NCBI GenBank assembly: GCA_041678685.1
Contig: JBAYNV010000050.1
Coordinates: 1 to 12,641, forward strand
Source: DUPQ01 sp041678685
Lineage (GTDB): Bacteria > Bacillota > Clostridia > DUPQ01
Reading direction: 5' to 3'
DNA length: 12,641 bases
Shown here: positions 5,333 through 11,539 of the stretch, piece by piece
How the letters are laid out: each line of letters begins with the position of its first letter
Position numbering within the stretch: position 1 is the first letter of the stretch
Notes under the pieces: generated by a model
What the model saw: only the letters and a program-made list of their open reading frames with translations
What the model was told of the DNA's origin: nothing
The model's database searches: none
Program-made: the position numbers and the translations under genes

Positions 5333-7768
5333 ATGGAAAGTATTATTTATTCAAAAGAAATAGATGAAAAATGGCAAAAGAAATGGCAGGTTTCAAAGCT
5401 TTATCAATTTGATGAATCAAAAATTGACAACAAGCTATATTTGCTTGAAATGTTTTCATACCCGTCGGGTAAAAATCTGCACATTGGTCATTGGTGGAAT
5501 TATGGATTGACCGACAGTTACGGACGTTTAAAGCGTATGCAGGGTTATCAAGTGTTTCATCCTCCGGGCTTTGATGCGTTTGGTTTACCCGCTGAAAATT
5601 ACGCAATTAAAACGGGCATACATCCCGACATCTCAACGAAAAACAATATTGCTACAATGGAGGAACAATTCTGCATGATGGGAACAACCTACGATTGGAA
5701 TTATGAGGTTGTTACCTGTAATCCTGAATATTATAAGTGGACACAGTGGTTGTTTTTAAAGCTTTTAGAAAAGGGTTTGGCGTACCGGAAAGAAGCACCT
5801 GTTAATTGGTGCCCATCCTGTATGACGGTTTTGGCAAACGAGCAGGTAATTGACAACAAATGCGAACGCTGTGAAACCGATGTCGTACGCAGAAATATGA
5901 CACAGTGGTTTTTCAAAATTACCGACTATTCCGATGAGCTTCTGACAGGTCTTAAAAAGCTTGACTGGCCTGAAAAAACTAAAAAAATACAGGAAAATTG
6001 GATCGGCAAAAGTCACGGTGCAGAAATTGACTTCAAAACAGCGGACGATAACATCAAGGTGTTTACAACAAGAGCCGATACGGTCATGGGTGTTACCTAT
6101 ATTGTTATAGCTCCCGAGCATCCATTGACAGATAAACTCACAACGCCGGAACATAAGACGGCAGTTGAAGCCTATCGTGAGTTTGCTGCAAAGCAGTCTG
6201 AAATTGAGCGTATGTCAACCGTTAAAGAAAAGACAGGTGTGTTTACAGGCGCATATGCTGTTCATCCTATTACAAAAAAGCACATCCCCGTATGGGTTTC
6301 GGATTATGTTTTAATCGGTTACGGCACAGGCGCAGTTATGGCTGTTCCCGCACACGACGAGCGAGATTTTGAATTTGCGAGCAAATACCATCTGCCTATT
6401 ATTACCGTTGTCAATTCCGCAAAAACAGATAGCTGTATTTTGCCGTTTTGTGAAGATGGTATTTTAGTAAACAGTAATAAATATGATGGAATGCCCTCTG
6501 AAGATGCAAGAATAAAAATATCTGCTGATTTAGAAAAGGCACAGCGTGGAAAAGCAACCGTAAAATACAGACTCCGTGACTGGCTTGTTTCGCGTCAGCG
6601 TTATTGGGGTGCACCAATTCCGATTATATATTGTGATGATTGTGGCATAGTTCCAGTTCCCGAAAGTGAACTGCCTGTAAAGCTGCCATATAATGTGGAG
6701 TTTTTGCCAAACGGTAAGTCCCCACTTGCAGCCTGTCCTGAATTTGTAAATACCATTTGCCCGATTTGTGGAAAACCCGCAAAGAGAGAAACCGATACAC
6801 TCGATACCTTCGTTTGTTCTTCCTGGTATTATCTGCGGTTCTTTGATAACAAAAATAGTGCGGAAGCGTTTAGCAAAGAAAAAGTAAATAGGATTATGTC
6901 TGTCGATAAATATGTCGGGGGTATTGAGCATGCATCCATGCACTTGTTGTATGCTCGTTTTATTACAAAGGCATTGCGAGATATGGGTTATCTGAATTTT
7001 GACGAGCCGTTCACCTCACTTGTTCACCAAGGAGTTATTCTCGGCTCTGATGGGCAAAAGATGAGCAAACGAAACGGAGCAGTTTCTCCGGATGTATATA
7101 TCAACCAATACGGCTCTGATGTATTTCGGTTATATCTTGGTTTTGGTTTTTCCTATCGTGACGGTGGACCATGGAATGATGAAGGCATCAAATCAATGGC
7201 TCGGTTTGTTGCTAAGGTCAGCAGAGTAGTTGAGAACTTCTTGAATTTTAAAGAAGGGTTAAGCGATACACCATTACATCCCGACAGCGACCTTGAATAC
7301 ATCCGTAACTTTACCATACAGCAAGTTACAAATGACATTAATGATTTTGAATTTAATACTGCCACCGCAAGAATAATGGAATTTGTAAACGGCATTACGA
7401 AATATCAGACAAGTAATAAACGAAGTGCTCAATACGAAGAATCACTTGTGCGTGACTTGATATTGTTTTTAGCTCCAATGGCACCGCATTATACAGAAGA
7501 GTTGTGGGAGAACATGGGTTACGACTACTCAGTGCATGATCAACCTTTTCCTGTATGTGATGATTCAAAGCTTATAAAAGATATGAATCAAATTGCTGTA
7601 CAGGTAAACGGTACATTGCGAGATGTCATATCAGTATCATGTTCAATCGATGATGAATCATTGAAAATAAAAGCTATTAGTACTGCAAAAGTTAAAGCAA
7701 TTATCGGTGAACGCCATATAAAAAATATTATTATGGTAAGAGGCAGACTCGTAAACATTGTTTGTTAG
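5333..7768 (+). CDS. leuS: Leucyl-tRNA synthetase, divergent, horizontally acquired
   Basis: A full-length 811-residue class Ia synthetase that charges tRNA-Leu with leucine in the cytosol. In order: HIGH at 50-53; zinc-type CPSC...CERC pairs in the segment that follows; CP1 editing domain with the threonine-rich TTRADT (245-250, usually TTRPDT) and HDERD (341-345), whose Asp342 corresponds to the editing-site aspartate; a second cysteine set (YCDDC, CPICG); LeuRS core signatures SSWYYLRF and GGIEHASMHLLYARF; KMSKR at 576-580; a helical anticodon-binding region; and a C-terminal tRNA-binding domain ending GRLVNIVC. Editing therefore looks intact. Departures from ordinary bacterial LeuRS include HIGHWWNY, KMSKR-NGA instead of KMSKS-KGN, and NGTLRDVI instead of NGKVRGKI near the end. 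AAAGGGG precedes the start. ATT-rich Ile codons differ from the neighbours. Control is by the upstream T-box. Whether it is a second LeuRS in this genome cannot be seen here. Confidence 0.95.
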   Translation: MESIIYSKEIDEKWQKKWQVSKLYQFDESKIDNKLYLLEMFSYPSGKNLHIGHWWNYGLTDSYGRLKRMQGYQVFHPPGFDAFGLPAENYAIKTGIHPDISTKNNIATMEEQFCMMGTTYDWNYEVVTCNPEYYKWTQWLFLKLLEKGLAYRKEAPVNWCPSCMTVLANEQVIDNKCERCETDVVRRNMTQWFFKITDYSDELLTGLKKLDWPEKTKKIQENWIGKSHGAEIDFKTADDNIKVFTTRADTVMGVTYIVIAPEHPLTDKLTTPEHKTAVEAYREFAAKQSEIERMSTVKEKTGVFTGAYAVHPITKKHIPVWVSDYVLIGYGTGAVMAVPAHDERDFEFASKYHLPIITVVNSAKTDSCILPFCEDGILVNSNKYDGMPSEDARIKISADLEKAQRGKATVKYRLRDWLVSRQRYWGAPIPIIYCDDCGIVPVPESELPVKLPYNVEFLPNGKSPLAACPEFVNTICPICGKPAKRETDTLDTFVCSSWYYLRFFDNKNSAEAFSKEKVNRIMSVDKYVGGIEHASMHLLYARFITKALRDMGYLNFDEPFTSLVHQGVILGSDGQKMSKRNGAVSPDVYINQYGSDVFRLYLGFGFSYRDGGPWNDEGIKSMARFVAKVSRVVENFLNFKEGLSDTPLHPDSDLEYIRNFTIQQVTNDINDFEFNTATARIMEFVNGITKYQTSNKRSAQYEESLVRDLILFLAPMAPHYTEELWENMGYDYSVHDQPFPVCDDSKLIKDMNQIAVQVNGTLRDVISVSCSIDDESLKIKAISTAKVKAIIGERHIKNIIMVRGRLVNIVC

Positions 7769-7803
7769 ACATATGCCTCAATTAATTTAATGATAAAAAA
7801 TAA

Positions 7804-7834
7804 CCGTCAATCCAAAAGGTTGACGGCTATTTTC
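7804..7834 (+). terminator. Intrinsic terminator after leuS
   Basis: CCGTCAA (7804-7810) and TTGACGG (7820-7826) form a perfect 7-bp stem, extended inward by CC/GG around an AAAA loop with one bulged T, followed by CTATTTT. It lies 35 bp after the leuS stop and ahead of the convergent tnpV relic. Confidence 0.8.
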
Positions 7835-7847
7835 CATTGGTCGCATA

Positions 7848-8149
7848 CTATTTCATTTGGTCACTCGCTTAGAGTTCTTCTGCGACACCTTGCTTTTTGC
7901 AATTTCACGGGTCAATTTTTCAAGCATTTCTTTCGCGTGTGCGTCGATTTCAGCTAAGTAGGTATCAGGCCTATCTGAGTACAGAAGAGCCCTGTAAACG
8001 CCGTATTTGTGCTTTTTAAAATACTCTCTATGAAGTTTACCATACCTGCCAATATAAGATTGCTTTTGAGGCGACAATGTTGAATTAGGTAAAATGTAAT
8101 CCCCAACATCCGGATAAGTTCCGCCGTTTTATTCAAATAAAGATTTCAT
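7848..8149 (-). pseudogene. tnpV: Decayed tnpV (transposon-encoded protein TnpV) gene
   Basis: TnpV is a small protein carried by Tn4451-type and related clostridial elements. On the minus strand from ATG 8149 (AGAGGA upstream) the frame gives MKSLFE, a TAA at 8129-8131 where CAA (Gln) is expected, then NGGTYPDVGDYILPN and the diagnostic SYIGRYGKLHREYFKKHKYG...LAEIDAHAKEMLEKL. At 7890-7891 one base is missing; shifting frame restores GVAEEL, then TAA (7869-7871), then ASDQMK, then TAG (7848-7850) where Trp is expected. The gene thus has three nonsense changes and one frameshift, and lacks its C-terminal end. A 74-codon open stretch (7853-8077) is only the surviving middle. It marks the DNA beside leuS as transposon-derived. 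Confidence 0.82.
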
Positions 8150-8209
8150 TGTTAAATCCTCTAGTTAAAATAATATTACTACAATACCGTATCCTAACTG
8201 TCTGAACAT

Positions 8210-8238
8210 ATAATATTATTTTGTTTTGTACCTGTTAA
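8210..8238 (-). promoter_or_regulatory. Promoter of the tnpV relic
   Basis: Read on the minus strand, TTAACA (8238-8233), a 17-bp spacer and TATTAT (8215-8210) give a near-consensus sigma-A promoter about 60 bp upstream of the tnpV ATG. It is apparently still intact although the gene is dead. Transcripts would run toward the leuS terminator region. Confidence 0.5.
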
Positions 8239-8246
8239 TGCACCAA

Positions 8247-8276
8247 AGGGGAACCTTCCTTATAGAAAGTTCCCCT
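8247..8276. repeat. Inverted repeat between tnpV and ctc, possible terminator
   Basis: AGGGGAAC (8247-8254) and GTTCCCCT (8269-8276) are exact reverse complements with a 14-nt loop that can pair a little further. On the minus strand the stem is followed by TTTGG, a weak T-tract, so it might serve as a substitute terminator for ctc. It might also be part of the element's end. Nothing else is recognised in 8150-8312. Confidence 0.5.
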
Positions 8277-8279
8277 AAT

Positions 8280-8296
8280 GAGGCGGGTCTTATTTA
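8280..8296. terminator. Right half of the split bidirectional terminator
   Basis: GAGGCGGGT (8280-8288) followed by CTTATTTATT on the plus strand complements ACCCGTCTC at 4750-4758. It lies 25-33 bp beyond the ctc stop. With the left half adjacent, it would give a stem with T-rich tracts on both strands, as expected between convergent genes. Confidence 0.55.
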
Positions 8297-8312
8297 TTCC
8301 TGTATATCCGGT

Positions 8313-8948
8313 CTATACGGTCTTTTCTGCGGCGTCTTCTGTAGCATCAGCTTTTTCTGGTTCTGTTGCAACAACAGGGGCTTCTTCAGCAGCTTTTGGC
8401 TGACTCACTGAAAAGACTACCTGATCCAGGCTCATATCTGCTGTAACTCCCTCTGGGAATTTGATATCAGCGATATCCATATTGTCGCCTGCCTTCATAG
8501 CTGACACATTGATCTCTATAGCATTGGGAATATTGTTAGGCAGTCCTTTGACTGCTATTGTGTTCATATGCTGAATATAACTGAGTCTTTGGGCTTCCAA
8601 AGAATCCTTGCCTTCGATCCTTAGAGAAACATCCGCTTTGGTCTCTTCTAAAAGAGATACATGCTGAAAGTCTATATGCATATATTCACCGTTTCTTGGA
8701 TCTTTTTTAGTGTTTTTGACCATAGCACTGAAGGTCCTTTTATCATCCAATACCAGTTGAATGACGGCTGATCTTCCGTTTTTAGCCATAATATTTCTGA
8801 ATTCATCATTTTTAACTGCTATCGATACTGAATCAGCGCCTTTTGTAGAGATCGATCCAGGCACGAATCCGGATTTTCTCAGTCTGCTGTTTTCTCTGCT
8901 GTTCATGTCTTTCCTGTTTACTGTTTTTAAAACTATAGCTGCTTTCAT
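8313..8948 (-). CDS. ctc: 50S ribosomal protein L25, general stress protein Ctc type
   Basis: A 211-residue protein of the long L25/TL5/Ctc form. Residues 1-~90 are the L25 domain that binds 5S rRNA in the central protuberance; the family's RKSGFVPG-type loop appears at 24-31. Residues ~95-180 match the C-terminal TL5 domain (HVSLLEETKADVSLRIEGK, then NNIPNAIEINVSAMKAGD and DIKFPEGVT). The last ~30 residues are a low-complexity Ala/Glu tail, common in this family. The start is set by AGAGG upstream of ATG. In Bacillus, Ctc is induced by stress; here the only visible control is a promoter with a long leader. The original downstream terminator appears to have been split by the leuS cassette. 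Confidence 0.95.
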   Translation of the reverse strand: MKAAIVLKTVNRKDMNSRENSRLRKSGFVPGSISTKGADSVSIAVKNDEFRNIMAKNGRSAVIQLVLDDKRTFSAMVKNTKKDPRNGEYMHIDFQHVSLLEETKADVSLRIEGKDSLEAQRLSYIQHMNTIAVKGLPNNIPNAIEINVSAMKAGDNMDIADIKFPEGVTADMSLDQVVFSVSQPKAAEEAPVVATEPEKADATEDAAEKTV

Positions 8949-9111
8949 GTTCTATACCTCTTTCTGTTTACTGTATGACCTAAAGCCTGCCTGTATTCCA
9001 TGATCCCTTTACAAACTTTTTTGTCTGATCACCATTTTGAATGGTCATATAAATAGCGACTGCCTGCAGGAGTGCTTAAGTTATCTGCTCGCTGTTTGAT
9101 TTCATCCATTA
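8949..9111 (-). promoter_or_regulatory. Long 5' leader of ctc
   Basis: From the predicted start near 9111 to the ctc ATG there are about 160 nt of untranslated leader. It contains a perfect 6-bp hairpin ACCATT/AATGGT (9031-9045) and complementary AGCGA/TCGCT and GCAG/CTGC segments around 9057-9094, which could form a branched fold. Ribosomal protein genes often carry autoregulatory leaders of this length. No known leader motif is recognised and no terminator-like T-run is seen. Confidence 0.35.
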
Positions 9112-9117
9112 TTCATT

Positions 9118-9147
9118 ATTATACCACAAATAAGTCATATCTGATAA
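9118..9147 (-). promoter_or_regulatory. Promoter of ctc with extended -10
   Basis: On the minus strand, TTATCA (9147-9142), an 18-bp spacer and a perfect TATAAT (9123-9118) preceded by TGG form an extended -10 sigma-A promoter. It is divergent from the MATE promoter, with the two -10 boxes about 60 bp apart. No sigma-B-type motif was seen. Confidence 0.65.
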
Positions 9148-9161
9148 CTTTATGAGAAGCC

Positions 9162-9191
9162 TGTGAATTTTGGGATAATTGGTAGTATAAT
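9162..9191 (+). promoter_or_regulatory. Putative promoter of the MATE gene
   Basis: A perfect TATAAT at 9186-9191 lies ~38 bp upstream of the MATE ATG. The best -35 at suitable distance, TGTGAA (9162-9167, 18-bp spacer), is poor, so activity may be weak or need an activator. No obvious operator palindrome overlaps it. Confidence 0.45.
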
Positions 9192-9229
9192 GTCTGAATG
9201 CATGTATCATGTATACAGGACGTGGATGA

Positions 9230-10618
9230 ATGAAGAAAAACAGGACCGAAATATTTGAAACGATGCCGGTGCCAAAGGCCGTAATGGCCATGGCCATACC
9301 GACTATCATCAGCCAGCTGATATCTTTGGTATATAACCTTGCGGACACTTTTTTCGTCGGGCAGACCAATGATCCCGATCAGGTCGCGGCAGTATCGCTC
9401 TGTTTTCCTGCTTTCATGTCGCTTTGCATCGTATCGAATCTTTTCGGCATAGGTGGAGGAAGCCTTATGTCCCGATCATTGGGTGAGAAAGATCCCGAAA
9501 AAGCAAAACATACTTCAGCATTCAGTTTTTACATATCGATAGGCGTCATACTCATTTATTCATTAACGATCGCGATCTTCAAGAAACAGTTCCTGTATCT
9601 TCTCGGAGCTGATGAATCTACTTACAGATATGCCGTAGACTACATCGATTATGTTCTTATCCTTGGCGGTATCCCAAGCATGCTCAATATGCTGCTTGCA
9701 CATCTCATACGTTCCGAAGGAGGTGCAAAATATGCAAGCATAGGCATGTCCATAGGAGGTGTGCTGAATATATTGCTGGACCCTGTATTCATACTCCCGT
9801 GGGGGCTCAACATGCAGACTAAAGGTGCCGCCATAGCAACACTGATATCGAATACCGTCGCTACCCTGTTTCTCCTGATATATATTTACAGAAACAGAAG
9901 GACCACTGTCGTATCACTTGATCCGAGGAACATCTCATTTCGCCAGGATATACCCAGATCCGTTTTTGTGATAGGTTTTCCCGCTTCGATCCAGACAGCT
10001 TTATCCACTGTATCGAACACCGTGCTCAATAACCTGGCTTCAGCATACAGTGCAAGCGCAATGGCTGCACTTGGCATAGTGAAGAAGATCGATATGCTGC
10101 CTATGAATGTGACAGGCGGCTTATCCCAGGGAGTAATGCCTTTATTAGGGTATAACTATGCATCAAAAAACCATGACAGGATGCATAAGGTCAGTAAGTA
10201 CTCGCGCACTCTTGCAGTCATTTTCTCCCTTTCCTGTATAGCATTATTCGAACTGATACCCGGACCGATCGTATCTTTGTTCATTAAAGATCCGCAGACG
10301 ATAGCATATGCGACAGATTTTCTTAGGATAATGCCTCTGGCTACACCATTCATGGCAATGAGCTTTATGATAACTTCAATGTTTTTAGCGACTGATCAGG
10401 GAGCAAAGGCAATGACCCTTGCCATATTCAGGAAGGGTCTCATTGACGTGCCTCTTATGTATCTCATGAACAGCCTTCTTCCTCTGTACGGACTTTTATG
10501 GGTGCAGCCTATGGTGGACGTCATGTCAGTCGGACTCGCCTTTGCCTTATATGCCAGCTTTAAAAAGCAGCTTAAGCAGCAGCTTGCCGGATCATCCCCG
10601 GTCAGTCTCGATCATTAA
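9230..10618 (+). CDS. MATE family multidrug/toxin efflux transporter
   Basis: A 462-residue integral membrane protein of usual MATE length with twelve predicted hydrophobic segments in two repeats. These transporters expel cationic drugs, dyes or metabolites using Na+ or H+ gradients. Residues 73-88 carry the first-repeat signature GIGGGSLMSRSLGEKD, and 296-312 carry the matching GGLSQGVMPLLGYNYAS in the second repeat; a DPVFI motif follows the transmembrane helix at 184-188. It most resembles the MepA-like group of Firmicutes, but the substrate is unknown. The start is supported by AGGA nine bases upstream and by the charged N-terminal tail before the first helix. It is divergent from ctc and convergent with the activating-enzyme gene, whose stop is only 9 bp beyond; no terminator separates them. 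Confidence 0.92.
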   Translation: MKKNRTEIFETMPVPKAVMAMAIPTIISQLISLVYNLADTFFVGQTNDPDQVAAVSLCFPAFMSLCIVSNLFGIGGGSLMSRSLGEKDPEKAKHTSAFSFYISIGVILIYSLTIAIFKKQFLYLLGADESTYRYAVDYIDYVLILGGIPSMLNMLLAHLIRSEGGAKYASIGMSIGGVLNILLDPVFILPWGLNMQTKGAAIATLISNTVATLFLLIYIYRNRRTTVVSLDPRNISFRQDIPRSVFVIGFPASIQTALSTVSNTVLNNLASAYSASAMAALGIVKKIDMLPMNVTGGLSQGVMPLLGYNYASKNHDRMHKVSKYSRTLAVIFSLSCIALFELIPGPIVSLFIKDPQTIAYATDFLRIMPLATPFMAMSFMITSMFLATDQGAKAMTLAIFRKGLIDVPLMYLMNSLLPLYGLLWVQPMVDVMSVGLAFALYASFKKQLKQQLAGSSPVSLDH

Positions 10619-10627
10619 ATTATATTT

Positions 10628-11539
10628 TCAGAAAGATGCCTTTGTATTTAAACCGTATCCGGACAATATGTCTTTCAGCTCATTCAGCCTGTCTTTTGAT
10701 ACAGGTTCAAGATCTTTTGCCTTATATTCTCTTCCAAGCCCGTCATATTTGCCTGAAGCCATTTTATGAAAAGCAAGCAGTTCGACAAGATCTATATGCT
10801 CCAGATCTTTTAAAAACTCCCCTGTTTTTACGAAATTATCTTCATTATCATTTACCATCGGTACGACAGGTATTCTTATATATATGCTTTTAGCTGTCTT
10901 TGAAAGCAGTGTAAGATTGTTAAGTATCTTCCTGTTCGTCACTCCAGTAGCCTGCTTATGGATCTGTTCATCCATTACTTTTACGTCATAAAGGAACAGA
11001 TCGGTGTAAGGGACGATATCCTCATATTTATCGAATGCGACATTCCCTGCCGTATCCACTGCCGTATGTATCCCTTCTGACTTGCATGCCTTCAGCAGTG
11101 TCTTTAGAAAACCCGACTGGAGCATGGGTTCTCCGCCGGAAAACGTCACGCCTCCTCCTGAAGTCTCATAAAAAGCTTTGTCTTTGCATATTTCCGTCAT
11201 GATCTCAGCCGCTGAAACGGTTTTCCCTACCATCACCCGGGCCTGCGCAAAACATCCGTCCACGCATTCACCGCATTTGATGCACAGATCTCTTGAAAAC
11301 ACCATATCATTGCCATTTTTCCTGATGGCATTCTGAGGGCATATCATAACGCATTTACCGCATTTGATGCACTTATTGCTGTATAGCTGTATCTCAGGCT
11401 CCAGATTTACGGATTCGGGATTGTGGCACCAGTAACATCTTAAATTGCATCCCTTGAGGAACACGGTCGTCCTTATCCCGGGACCGTCATGCAACGAGAA
11501 TCTCTGTATGTCGAAAATACACCCGAACGTTTTATTCAT
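10628..11539 (-). CDS. Glycyl-radical enzyme activating enzyme (radical SAM, PflA-like)
   Basis: A 303-residue radical-SAM protein that uses a [4Fe-4S] cluster and S-adenosylmethionine to abstract hydrogen from the glycine of its partner enzyme, creating the stored glycyl radical under anoxic conditions. The cluster motif CNLRCYWC is at 31-38 (Cys31, Cys35, Cys38) and GGEP at 135-138. Between them are two ferredoxin-type cysteine sets, CIKCGKCVMIC (57-67) and CIKCGECVDGC (86-96), predicting two extra clusters. This layout is typical of activases for the dehydratase/decarboxylase-type enzymes (HpdA, CutD, HypD partners), not of the shorter PflA. Its ATG overlaps the end of the glycyl-radical enzyme gene by 8 bp, so the two are translationally coupled and almost certainly partners. 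Confidence 0.95.
   Translation of the reverse strand: MNKTFGCIFDIQRFSLHDGPGIRTTVFLKGCNLRCYWCHNPESVNLEPEIQLYSNKCIKCGKCVMICPQNAIRKNGNDMVFSRDLCIKCGECVDGCFAQARVMVGKTVSAAEIMTEICKDKAFYETSGGGVTFSGGEPMLQSGFLKTLLKACKSEGIHTAVDTAGNVAFDKYEDIVPYTDLFLYDVKVMDEQIHKQATGVTNRKILNNLTLLSKTAKSIYIRIPVVPMVNDNEDNFVKTGEFLKDLEHIDLVELLAFHKMASGKYDGLGREYKAKDLEPVSKDRLNELKDILSGYGLNTKASF

Larger units (their letters stand above)
4759..8279. mobile_element. Inserted cassette carrying IS3 relic, T-box, leuS and tnpV relic
   Basis: Approximate limits of a ~3.5-kb insertion between two convergent host genes. It begins with an IS3-family terminus, contains a complete riboswitch-controlled LeuRS gene and ends with a decayed transposon gene (tnpV) and its promoter. 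The leuS gene prefers ATT for Ile, whereas flanking genes prefer ATA/ATC. The flanks form two halves of one terminator stem. I found no recombinase gene, no matching terminal inverted repeats and no convincing target duplication, so the exact ends and transfer mechanism are unknown. The right junction lies somewhere between the tnpV promoter (8238) and 8280. Confidence 0.6.

Noticed and set aside
7853..8077. 74-codon minus-strand ORF as an independent gene
   Set aside because: TnpV homology continues upstream past a stop and downstream in another frame, so this is the open middle of a pseudogene, not an intact small protein.
4741..8300. Direct target-site duplication or matching terminal inverted repeats at the cassette ends
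   Set aside because: Short shared words such as GTTC occur near both ends but are too short to support, and would cut through the 8247-8276 inverted repeat.
8761..9003. 80-codon plus-strand ORF over the start of ctc
   Set aside because: It is a shadow of the clear L25 coding frame with no upstream site or homology.
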